Shown: one piece after another, positions 54,970-64,000 of the stretch
Layout: each line of letters opens with the position of its first letter
How positions within the stretch are numbered: the first letter of the stretch is position 1
From: Elioraea tepida
Lineage (GTDB): Bacteria > Pseudomonadota > Alphaproteobacteria > Acetobacterales > Acetobacteraceae
Direction: 5' to 3'
Assembly: GCF_019203965.1 (NCBI RefSeq)
Contig: NZ_CP076448.1
Coordinates: 1,317,001 to 1,381,000, forward strand
DNA: 64,000 nucleotides
Position numbers and translations under genes: made by a program
The notes under the pieces: generated by a model
Told to the model about the DNA's origin: nothing
What the model saw: only the letters and a program-made list of their open reading frames with translations
Database searches by the model: none

Positions 54970-56187
54970 GCCACACGCAGACGCGAAACACCCCACTGCC
55001 GTCAGCACCAGCGGTTTTTCGAGTTGTCCAAGTCACGCCGGCGGCCCGACCGCCAGCGACGGCGCGTTGCCGACCACGTGAAAATGACGGTGCCGGTTCT
55101 TTCGCCGCTGACAAGCGAGCCCTACCGATGGCAGCAGGCCGTCACCCACCCGCACCGTGATGCGGCCTGCTTGTCCCGTCAGCCGCCAGTCCCTGCGCCG
55201 GATGCTCACCACGCCAGCGTCGAAAAGCGTGCGAACGTGCACCTCGCGCAGCGTCCTGCTGAGGAGTTCCGACCGCTTCGTCGACACCACCTCCACGAGG
55301 TTGGAGGCGAGCAGCTCTGGGGCGCAGTCCGCGCCGACTATCTGACAACTCGGCGAAGCGCTGCAGCGTGTGCACGTTGTCCACCTCGCCCGTGACGACG
55401 AGGTGGTCGCCGCCCAGGATCAAGTCCTGCGGTGCGACCGGCGACGGCAGCCGGCCTCGGCGCACGATCTCCAGCAAAAACGGCTCCTGCAGGTTGCGCA
55501 ACCTGTCGGCCGTGATGGTCCGGCCGAACAGAGGCGAGTTCGCGGCCACCCGCGCTTCCAGAAAATGAAAATACGGCAACGCTGCGCCGCTGTCGCGCTG
55601 CGCGCCCTGCGGCAGATGTCGACCGGCCCACATCACCACGGCCAAGCACAGCGGCGCCACCGACACGCCCACTCACGCCAACCGAAAGATCCCGAGGGTG
55701 GCAGCCGCGCCTGCACTTCCAGCGAATGGACAACCAGGTCGGTGCTCGTGCCAACCAGCTCGTGGTACCAGCCAACACCGACGCCTACGACAGAGGGATA
55801 AGCAGGTTGCTGGCGGTCATGCGGGGCTCGCACGAAACCACCGGAGCAAAGCCCCAACACCGCCGTGTTGTTCAGGAATGCCGACAACTCTGTCGCCAAG
55901 CCCGACAGTCGTTCTACGGCAGCCGGCTCCGAGCCGCGGATCACCTGTTGCGACAGCGCCGCCACCAGCGGGGAACGCTCCAACGCCAGCGACACCAGCA
56001 GCGCCACGAGGGCGGGATTGGTACTGCCCCCGAGGAACAGCCCTTTCGGCGCCCAGCTCAACAGATTGAGACCCGCGGCTCACGCGGTGACGAGCAACAC
56101 CGGCGCCACCCGGCCTTGCACGAACAGGCCCAGCAGCACGAGCGCCGAGCCGAGCACCCGCACGGCGCCCGGGTGGCGCCGATCCAT
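54970..56187 (-). pseudogene. SLC13/DASS-type permease with TrkA-C domains, decayed and truncated
   Basis: Starts near ATG 56187 (LVLLGLFVQGRVAPVLLVTA), then TGA at 56080-56082 in frame. It continues with LSWAPKGLFLGGSTNPALVA, ERSPLVAALSQQVIRGSEPA, SAFLNNTAVLGL and LVGTSTDLVVHSLEVQA. A frameshift near 55670 leads to a TrkA-C domain (NSPLFGRTITADRLRNLQEP, FLLEIVRRGRLPSPVAP). A second near 55340 leads to another (TKRSELLSRTLREVHVRTLF, DAGVVSIRRRDWRLTG). The frame changes again before QLEKPLVLTAVGCF, where the IS5 remnant cuts it. The C-terminal membrane half is lost. Such permeases often sit with sulfate-activation genes, as here. Confidence 0.75.
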
Positions 56188-56215
56188 GCCGTCATGATCA
56201 AACGCCGAGACGGTT

Positions 56216-58110
<1,895 letters not shown>

Positions 58111-58114
<4 letters not shown>

Positions 58115-58667
58115 AAGTAGCCTTCCCGCTTCTTCTTTTCCATCGAACCGGGCATGTCAGCGTCGATCAACCGACCCTGCCGCTCGGACCTGCGGGCGTT
58201 GAGCGTCTCCGCGATCACCGCCTTCAGAGTATCGGCGTAGCTCTCGATCGCGGCGGTCAGCGGCCAGCACCCCAGCGAGCGGAACCGCACCTTTCGCCAC
58301 TGCACCCGCTCCCCCGGGGCGAAGGGGTAGCGCGCCTCGTCGTCCACCATGATCCACTGCCCGTCGCGCTGCACCACCGGGCGTTCGGCCGCCAGATACA
58401 GCGGCACGATCGGGATCCCCTCCGCGTGGATGTACTGCCAGATATCGGCCTCGGTCCAGTTGCTGATGGGAAACACCCGGATCGTCTCCCCCGAACGGAT
58501 GTGGGGGTTGTACAGGTTCCACAATTCCGGGCGCTGCGCCTTCGGGTCCCACCGGTGGCCGAGGGCACGGAAGCTGAAGATCCGCTCCTTGGCGCGGGAT
58601 TTTTCCTCGTCACGGCGCGCGCCGCCGAAAATCACGTCGTACCCATACGCGTCCAGCGCCTGCTTGA
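58111..58667 (-). pseudogene. cysD: Sulfate adenylyltransferase small subunit, 3' part only
   Basis: The last 185 or so codons are clean: [60 protein letters not shown] and the ending [12 protein letters not shown]. The N-terminal 115 or so residues, including the PP-loop that binds ATP, are missing. The reading is cut at 58667-58668 by the left end of the IS1634-family element, and no N-terminal half is found beyond its right end. Confidence 0.9.
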
Positions 58668-60600
58668 CCCAACTTGGACAGTCGTGCGGAACATATGAGG
58701 AACTCTTTGGCCTGACTTAGTGATCGGGCAGAGGGCGTCTCTGGTCGGCCGAAAGTTTGAGTGAAAACATTTTGCGTAGACGATCAGGAATAGCTTGCGA
58801 ATCAGCTCTTCCCGCGCGCACAACAGGGCATGTTCGTCGTCGAAAAGGCAGCCCGCGGCCGCCGCTACCTGTACCTCGTCGAAACCGTCCGAGAACCAGG
58901 CGGACGCGTCCGCCAGCGCATCCTCCAGCCACTTGGGCGCAAGGACATTCTCAAACAGTCCGGCGCCCTCGATCGCCTCCTCCAATCCCTCGGACGACAT
59001 TGCGAACGCAGCATCATCCTTTCCGACATCGCCGCCGGCACCATCGCCTGTCGCCGCATCGGCGCGCCGCTGCTGTTCGGGCGCCTGTGGCAACGCGTCG
59101 GTATCGCCGATGTGCTCCACAACCGTCTCGCCGGCCGCGGCTTCGAGTTCGACGTCGAGCGCGCGATCTTCGTCACCGTGCTGCACCGGATCATGGTCTC
59201 GGGCTCGGATCGCGCCTGCGAGCGCTGGATGGAGGACTACGAGATCCGAGGTGCGGAGGGCCTTGCGCTGCACCACCTCTATCGGGCGATGGCCTGGCTT
59301 GGCGAGGAACTGCCCGACGCCGAGCAGGCCGGCGCCACCCCCTTCGCGCCCCGCTGCGTCAAGGACCAGATCGAGGAGGAGCTGTTCGCCCGCCGGCGCG
59401 ACCTGTTCAGCGAGCTGTCGGTGGTGTTCATGGACACCACCTCGCTCTGCTTCCATGGCCGCGGCGGGGAGACGCTCGGCCGGCGCGGCCATTCCAAGGA
59501 CCATCGACCCGATCTCAACCAGATGCTCCTCGCCGTCGTCATCGACGCAGACGGCAGGCCCCTCTGCACCGAGATCTGGCCGGGCAACACCGCCGATGTC
59601 GCGGTGCTGCTGCCTGTGATCGACCGCCTGCGCAGCCGCTTCGCCATCGGGCGGGTGTGCGTGGTCGCCGACCGGGGCATGATCTCGCAGGCCACCATCG
59701 AAGGCCTCGAGGCGCGTGGTCTCGAATACATCCTCGGCGCGCGCGAGCGCTCGGATCCGCTCATCCGCGAGGTGGTGCTGGCCGATGAGCGTCCCTTCAC
59801 GCCCCTCCTCATCGAGCGCGCCAACGGCGCCGAGACCGAGCTTCGGATCAAGGAGGTCAGCGTCGCCGGCCGGCGCTACGTGGTCTGCCGCAACGAGGCC
59901 GAGGCCGAGCGGGATCGCGCCGACCGTCAGGCCATCCTCGCCGGTCTCGAGCGCCAGCTGAAGCGCGGCGACAAGGCGCTGATCGGCAACTCGGCCTATC
60001 GGCGCTACCTGCGCCGCCTCCGCGACGGCGACGGCAAGCCCGGCCCGGCCTTCGAGATCGACCCCGGCAAGGCCGCCGAGGAGGCCAAATACGACGGGCT
60101 GTTCGTGCTGCGCACCAACGCCCGCATCACCCCTCTGCAGGCGGTGCTGCGCTACCGCGACCTCCTTGCGGTCGAAGAGCTGTTCCGCCGGACCAAGGCG
60201 CTGCTGCGCACCCGCCCGATCTACCACTCCTCCGACGCCGCCATCCGCGGCCACGTCTTCTGCTCCTTCCTCGCCCTCCTGCTGCAGAAGGAGTTGGCCA
60301 CGCTCTGCGCCGCCAAGGGCGTGAAGATCGAATGGGCCAATCTGTTGCGCGACCTCGATCGTCTTCAGCAGGCGACGATCGAAAAGGACGGCAAACGGAT
60401 CGTCACCCGCACTCACGCCGAGGGCCAAGTCGGGCGCGTCTTCCAGGCAGCCGGCGTCGCCCTGCCGCCGCACTTCCGTGAACACCCAGGCTGAGCAGCC
60501 GCCTGCTCACGCCAACCGCAAATGTCGTGCAAACAACCGACACACACGCCCTATCGCATTGGAACAACAGGCGTTTTTCTCAGACAGTCTCCAAGTTGGG
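58668..60600 (+). mobile_element. IS1634-family insertion sequence, apparently complete
   Basis: An element of about 1.93 kb bounded by inverted ends: cccaacttgga at 58668-58678 and tccaagttggg at 60590-60600 (11 bp exact, then imperfect). It holds one intact transposase gene on the plus strand. The flanks (gcttga on the left, tttggc on the right) show no target duplication. The left flank is cysD and the right flank an IS5-family remnant, so DNA was lost or recombined around the element. Confidence 0.75.
58830..60494 (+). CDS. IS1634-family (IS4 superfamily) transposase
   Basis: 554 residues, uninterrupted. N-terminal LYLVETVREPGGRVRQRILQ and LGRKDILKQSGAL are typical of the family. Candidate DDE residues are Asp in SVVFMDTTSLCFHG, Asp in VCVVADRGMIS and Glu in RYRDLLAVEELFRRTKALL, the last being the YREK-like motif. 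VFCSFLALLLQKEL closes the catalytic domain. The only clearly intact gene in the 54-61 kb scar. Its antisense strand is also open over nearly the whole length, a GC-bias artefact. Confidence 0.9.
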   Translation: MFVVEKAARGRRYLYLVETVREPGGRVRQRILQPLGRKDILKQSGALDRLLQSLGRHCERSIILSDIAAGTIACRRIGAPLLFGRLWQRVGIADVLHNRLAGRGFEFDVERAIFVTVLHRIMVSGSDRACERWMEDYEIRGAEGLALHHLYRAMAWLGEELPDAEQAGATPFAPRCVKDQIEEELFARRRDLFSELSVVFMDTTSLCFHGRGGETLGRRGHSKDHRPDLNQMLLAVVIDADGRPLCTEIWPGNTADVAVLLPVIDRLRSRFAIGRVCVVADRGMISQATIEGLEARGLEYILGARERSDPLIREVVLADERPFTPLLIERANGAETELRIKEVSVAGRRYVVCRNEAEAERDRADRQAILAGLERQLKRGDKALIGNSAYRRYLRRLRDGDGKPGPAFEIDPGKAAEEAKYDGLFVLRTNARITPLQAVLRYRDLLAVEELFRRTKALLRTRPIYHSSDAAIRGHVFCSFLALLLQKELATLCAAKGVKIEWANLLRDLDRLQQATIEKDGKRIVTRTHAEGQVGRVFQAAGVALPPHFREHPG

Positions 60601-61203
60601 TTTGGCAAGCGGCGCCGCGGCGAGCGCCTCGAGGGGATGCAGGCGTCGATGCCGCGCGCTGCGACCAGCTCGGCCCTGAAGCGGGCACTGCGGTCAGCGA
60701 TCGGTTCGTTGGCGGGCGGCAGCTTTGGGAACACATCGGGCCGCACCGCGGCGGTCGCTCGCCCGGCCCTCCGTCAACAGCAGGGCCACGGGGCGTCCCT
60801 GCCCGTCGCAGACGGCATGCAGCTTCGAGTTCAGCCCGCCCTTGCTCCTCCCGATGCAGCGGGGAAAAGCTCCTGTTTGAGCAGGCCGGCAGCGGTCCGA
60901 TGCGCCTTGAGGTGCATGGCATCGATCATCAGCCGCGATGGCGGGCCACCCTCGGCCACAAGTGCTGCGTAGCTGCGGCCGAACACGACCATGCGGCTCC
61001 AGCGGACGACGCGGTTGGAGAGCGTCTTGTGCGGGCCATGGGGCCGCAGGCGCATCGCGCGACCGCAGGCCGTGGCGGATCACGAAGATCATCCCGCCGA
61101 GCACACGCCGGTCGTCCACTCGCCAAATACCACGCGAGAGCAGGACATGCGGCGACAGATGCTGCATCCGGACAGTCGTGACCAGAAACAGCGGGGCTGG
61201 CAT
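60601..61203 (-). mobile_element. IS5-family transposase remnant (second type)
   Basis: A different IS5-family transposase in pieces. From about 61203: MPAPLFLV, then VDDRRVLGGMIFVIRHGLRS. After a shift, GPHKTLSNRVVRWSRMVVFG and RLMIDAMHLKAHRTAAGLLK (first catalytic Asp). After another, SKGGLNSKLHAVCDGQGRPV and ALLLTEGRASD. Last, KLPPANEPIADR and ARGIDACIP. The 3' end stops at the right terminus of the IS1634 element, which probably inserted into it. At least three frame changes make it dead. Confidence 0.8.
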
Positions 61204-62428
61204 CGCGGCCCCTCCGCCATACCCAGAACCACACCACCCCGCATCGCTCCAAGCCATCACCGGCTCCTGAAGCCTCGCGGCCGAAACGGAGCAAAGCGGT
61301 CAGCACTCCGCCGGCGAGGAGGCCCCAGAAGGCGGCGCCGACCCCGGCGATGCTCACCCCGGAGGCGGCGACGACGAAGGTGACGATCGCCGCCTCGCGA
61401 CCGCGCGTCTTGCCAAGCGCCGCGACCAGCGCCGACGCAAGCGGCGCAAGCAAGGCAAGCCCGGCCACCGCCTGCACCAGAACCGGCGGCGCACGCGACG
61501 CAAGCCCCGTCACCCCGGCCGCGAACACGCCGAACACGACATAGCTCGCCCCGGCGACAGCGGCCGCCCACCAGCGCCGGGCCGGGTCGGAGTGCGCGCC
61601 GGGGCCGGCGCAGATCGCCGGGGTGATCGCGGCGAGGTTCACCGCATGCCCCCCGAATAGAGCGGCGGCGATCGAGGCGAGGCCGGTCGCTGTGAACAGA
61701 GGCCCCGGATTTGGCCGGTATCCGTTGGCCTGAAGCACCGCGAGCCCGGGGATGTTCTGCGAGGCCATGGTCACGAGGAACGGCGGGAGCGCGATCCCCA
61801 TGAGCGCCGCAGGGGTGAAGGACGGCCGAACGAGCACCGGGGCGGCGACGCTCTCGCCGAGGCCGGCGAGCGGGGACGTCACCGCCACGCCGATCACCGC
61901 CGCGACGACCGCCGCCGGCACGGCGGCAACCGGGCTGATCCTGGCCGTCGCCGCCCAGGCCGCGAGCATCGGCAGCGCGAGCGCCGGCACCTCCGCCGCC
62001 GCCCGCATCGGCGCGAGGCAGAGCGGGAACAGGACGCCCGCGAGCATGGCGTTGGCAAGCGGTGCGGGGATCGACGCGACCGCCCGGCCGAACGGCCGGA
62101 CGAGGCCGGCGGCGACCACCGCGAGCCCTGAGGCGACGAAGGCGCCGACGGCTGATGCGAACCCGCCCTCCGGCACGCCCGAGGAGACAAGCAGAGCCGC
62201 GCCCGGCGTGGACCAGGCAACCGAGACCGGAAGCCGAAGCGCCACCGACAGCGCGATGCCGCAGAGGCCCATCGCGGCGCAGAGAACCGCAAGGCCTGAG
62301 GCCGCCTGCCTCGCGTCCGCCCCGCAGGCGGCGAGCCCCTGAAGCACCACCGCGAAGCTCGAGGCGAAGCCGACGAGGCCCGCGAGCAGCCCGGCCGAAG
62401 CCGCCTGGAGCGAAGCGCCCCTCAGCAC
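60929..62428 (-). CDS. benE: BenE-family benzoate/H+ symporter with its C-terminus replaced by IS-derived sequence
   Basis: Residues 1 to about 390 (GTG 62428 to roughly 61262) form a complete-looking BenE membrane protein of about 12 helices. Examples are LLAGLVGFASSFAVVLQGLA, LPVSVAWSTPGAALL, PPFLVTMASQNIPGLAVLQA and AFWGLLAGGVLTALLRFG near the normal family end. The reading then runs without a stop for about 110 codons into the IS5-family remnant in a non-native frame, ending TGA at 60929. BenE-type proteins import benzoate or related aromatic acids. The transporter may still fold. The exact junction lies between about 61204 and 61290. Confidence 0.82.
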   Translation of the reverse strand: MLRGASLQAASAGLLAGLVGFASSFAVVLQGLAACGADARQAASGLAVLCAAMGLCGIALSVALRLPVSVAWSTPGAALLVSSGVPEGGFASAVGAFVASGLAVVAAGLVRPFGRAVASIPAPLANAMLAGVLFPLCLAPMRAAAEVPALALPMLAAWAATARISPVAAVPAAVVAAVIGVAVTSPLAGLGESVAAPVLVRPSFTPAALMGIALPPFLVTMASQNIPGLAVLQANGYRPNPGPLFTATGLASIAAALFGGHAVNLAAITPAICAGPGAHSDPARRWWAAAVAGASYVVFGVFAAGVTGLASRAPPVLVQAVAGLALLAPLASALVAALGKTRGREAAIVTFVVAASGVSIAGVGAAFWGLLAGGVLTALLRFGREASGAGDGLERCGVVWFWVWRRGRDASPAVSGHDCPDAASVAACPALAWYLASGRPACARRDDLRDPPRPAVARCACGPMARTRRSPTASSAGAAWSCSAAATQHLWPRVARHRG

Positions 62429-62447
62429 GCGCCCGGCGAGCGGTGCG

Positions 62448-63074
62448 TCACGCGGCCTCGCGCATCTCCCGCGCGCGCCGCGCCGCCGGCCGCTCGAGGC
62501 AGGTGTCGAGCCAGCGCTTCACCTTCGGGAACGGGCCGAAATCCCAGCCGTTGAACCAGGCGGTGTAGGCGACCGAGGCGACATTGAGGTCGGCGATCGT
62601 GAAGCCCTGCCCGAGCAGATAGGGCCCGCCCGAGCCCAGCACCGTCTCGAGCACGCCGTAGGGCTTCTTCATCCCCTCCGCCCCGGCTGCGGCGAGAGCC
62701 GGGTCGCGCTGTTCGGGCGGGCGGACGAAGCTGTTGTAGGCCCACTGCATCTGGATCGGTTCGAGCTCGGTCGCGGTCCAGAGCGTCCACATGAAGGCGC
62801 GCCCCTCATCCTCGACCGTCGCGGGCCAGAGGCCCTCGCCATACTTGCGCGCGATATAGAGGTTGATCGCGAGGCTCTCCCACAGCACGAGCGCCCCGTC
62901 CTTGAGCGCCGGGATCTTGGCGTTCGGATTGAGGGCGATGAAGGCCTCCGACTTCACGCCGGTGACGAAATCGGTCGGCTCGAGAACGTAGTCGAGCCTC
63001 ACCTCCTCCGCCGCCCAAAGGTTCCGGAAGGCGCGCGAGCGGGGAATGCCGTAGATCGTCACGGGTGCCGCCAT
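62448..63074 (-). CDS. Glutathione S-transferase family protein
   Basis: 208 residues from ATG 63074; an in-frame ATG 31 codons upstream lies in the palindromic repeat and is rejected. The N-terminal thioredoxin fold reads VTIYGIPRSRAFRNLWAAEE and NPNAKIPALKDGALVLWES, the cis-Pro and Ser-glutathione-contact regions. The C-terminal domain has GPYLLGQGFTIADLNVASVA. The third GST in the window and distinct in type from the other two. It lies 19 bases upstream of benE on the same strand. Confidence 0.88.
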   Translation of the reverse strand: MAAPVTIYGIPRSRAFRNLWAAEEVRLDYVLEPTDFVTGVKSEAFIALNPNAKIPALKDGALVLWESLAINLYIARKYGEGLWPATVEDEGRAFMWTLWTATELEPIQMQWAYNSFVRPPEQRDPALAAAGAEGMKKPYGVLETVLGSGGPYLLGQGFTIADLNVASVAYTAWFNGWDFGPFPKVKRWLDTCLERPAARRAREMREAA

Positions 63075-63107
63075 CGGTGTCTCCTCCATCTGATCGGAAG
63101 GCGCGAC

Positions 63108-63206
63108 GCTAGAGCGGTTTCCAGATGAGTGGAAACCGCTCTGGCCTTGTCTTGCGAGCATCTTCACGCATACGGCTGTTTCCAGCCGTATGCGATCTGC
63201 TCTAGC
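63108..63206. repeat. Nested palindromic intergenic element
   Basis: The 99 bases are bounded by gctagagc and gctctagc (8-bp inverted ends). Inside are two perfect hairpins: agagcggtttcca/tggaaaccgctct (13-bp stem, 6-base loop, 63111-63142) and cgcatacggct/agccgtatgcg (11-bp stem, loop gtttcc, 63167-63194). The layout resembles REP/MITE-type intergenic elements; no coding capacity. Confidence 0.75.
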
Positions 63207-63305
63207 AGCGGCGCAGGGCCGGGGTCACGGGGGGGGCGCGCAGGGCGGGCCTGCGGCGGCACGGCCGGGGCGCGGCCATGCGCCGGAACCCGGCGGGAAG
63301 GCGAA

Positions 63306-63334
63306 GGGGGCGGCCCCCCGCGGAGGCCGCCCCC
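63306..63334 (-). terminator. Hairpin after the isocitrate lyase gene
   Basis: gggggcggcc and ggccgccccc form a perfect 10-bp stem with a 9-base loop, 38 bases past the aceA stop. On the minus strand it is followed by TTCGCC. With the palindromic element, this fills the 297-base gap between aceA and the GST gene. Confidence 0.6.
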
Positions 63335-63371
63335 GGCTTGGACGTTTCCTCGACCTCGTTTCGTTACCGCC

Positions 63372-64000
63372 TCATTCCGCCGCGACCGCGTGCAGCGTCG
63401 TGTGGCTCACCTGCCGCGCGCCATGGTCGCCGAAGAACTGCTCGTCCTCCGTCGACCCCTTGAGCGCGGTGGTGGAGGACTGCCCGCCCGTGACCGCGAG
63501 GCTCACCGCATCGAAATAGGAGGTGCCGACCTCGCGCTGGTGGCGTGTGGCGGTGTAGCCCAGAGGCTCGGCATCGAACTCGGCCTGTTGCAGCTCGGCA
63601 TAGGCCGCCATGCCGCGCTCGCGATAGCCGCGGGCGAGCTGGAACATCGCGTAGTTCAGGCTGTGGAACCCGGCGAGAGTGACAAACTGGAACTTGTAGC
63701 CCATCGCGCCGAGCTCGCGCTGGAAGCTCTCGATCTTCTCAGGCGCCAGCTTCTTGCGCCAGTTGAACGAGGGCGAGCAGTTGTAGGCGAGCAGTTTCCC
63801 TGGGAACTCGCGGTGGATGGCTTCCGCGAAGCGCCGCGCCTCCTCGAGATTGGGCTCCGAGGTCTCCCACCAGAGGAGATCGGCATAGGGGGCGTAGGCC
63901 AGGCTGCGCGCGATCGCATACTCCACGCCGAGGCCGGGCTTGATCCGGAAGAAGCCCTCTGCCGTGCGTTCGCCGGTCAGGAACGGCCGGTCGCGCTCGT
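63372..64000 (-). CDS. aceA: Isocitrate lyase, C-terminal part (runs off the right edge)
   Basis: About 209 residues, open to the window edge. [40 protein letters not shown] and [18 protein letters not shown] (the SPSFNWxKK substrate loop) are diagnostic. [18 protein letters not shown] and the ending [20 protein letters not shown] and [15 protein letters not shown] complete the family pattern. The catalytic KKCGH motif lies upstream, outside the window. It splits isocitrate to succinate and glyoxylate in the glyoxylate shunt. Confidence 0.95.
   Translation of the reverse strand, partial: ERDRPFLTGERTAEGFFRIKPGLGVEYAIARSLAYAPYADLLWWETSEPNLEEARRFAEAIHREFPGKLLAYNCSPSFNWRKKLAPEKIESFQRELGAMGYKFQFVTLAGFHSLNYAMFQLARGYRERGMAAYAELQQAEFDAEPLGYTATRHQREVGTSYFDAVSLAVTGGQSSTTALKGSTEDEQFFGDHGARQVSHTTLHAVAAE

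Noticed and set aside
58632-60485. 617-codon open frame on the minus strand opposite the IS1634 transposase
   Set aside because: It mirrors the transposase codon by codon, has no recognisable domain and is rich in Ala/Gly/Glu/Arg, as expected from antisense of a GC-rich gene.

Overview
The window is 64 kb of very GC-rich, densely packed bacterial chromosome. The gene set points to an alphaproteobacterium, most likely a Rhodospirillales/Acetobacteraceae-type aerobe: a petABC cytochrome bc1 operon, an lgt-midA-pgeF operon, a YbjN-proC pair, a phasin gene, a DUF4169 gene, TRAP and tripartite-tricarboxylate transporters, oxygen-dependent HemF and isocitrate lyase. The genus cannot be fixed from sequence reading alone.

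Layout. 0-6 kb: the end of a large 4Fe-4S protein, a frameshifted secreted protein with a PEP-CTERM-like tail, and a tight operon of two MoeA-type proteins (one fused to a periplasmic-binding-like domain) plus a WD40-cytochrome c fusion. This looks like the edge of a molybdoenzyme (formate dehydrogenase-type) region. 6-19 kb: a catabolic block. It holds a dipeptide-type ABC operon (dppABCDF-like, with the binding-protein gene frameshifted), a divergent zinc deacylase and class II aldolase, and a second minus-strand operon. That operon encodes 2-oxoacid dehydrogenase E1 alpha and beta, a free-standing lipoyl domain and a complete TRAP transporter. 19-25.5 kb: a Nu-class-like glutathione transferase, an aldo/keto reductase, a complete TctCBA transporter and an OpgH-like glucosyltransferase.

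25.7-37.3 kb: mostly minus-strand housekeeping genes (ychF, pth, rplY, a histidine phosphatase, a beta-class GST, prs, a lipoprotein with a tiny membrane peptide overlapping its start, pgeF, midA, lgt, an esterase, hldD), with one DUF924 pseudogene. 37.4-43.3 kb: ubiK, ybjN, proC, a TetR-type regulator and a phasin on the plus strand, facing a MarR/OmpR/EnvZ-type regulatory operon. 43.3-54.1 kb: ilvE, a GT39 glycosyltransferase, an orphan histidine kinase, DUF4169, an AEC carrier, a dienelactone hydrolase, mtnP, petABC and hemF.

54.2-61.3 kb is a scar of mobile DNA. A dead small secreted-protein gene is followed by an IS5-family remnant, then a decayed sulfate-activation cluster (SLC13-type permease, fused cysN-cysC, and the 3' half of cysD) carrying many stops and frameshifts. 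After these come an apparently intact IS1634-family element and a second, different IS5-family remnant that has replaced the end of a benE-like transporter gene. The window closes with a third GST, a nested palindromic repeat and the 3' half of isocitrate lyase. No tRNA, rRNA, CRISPR array or phage module was recognised.
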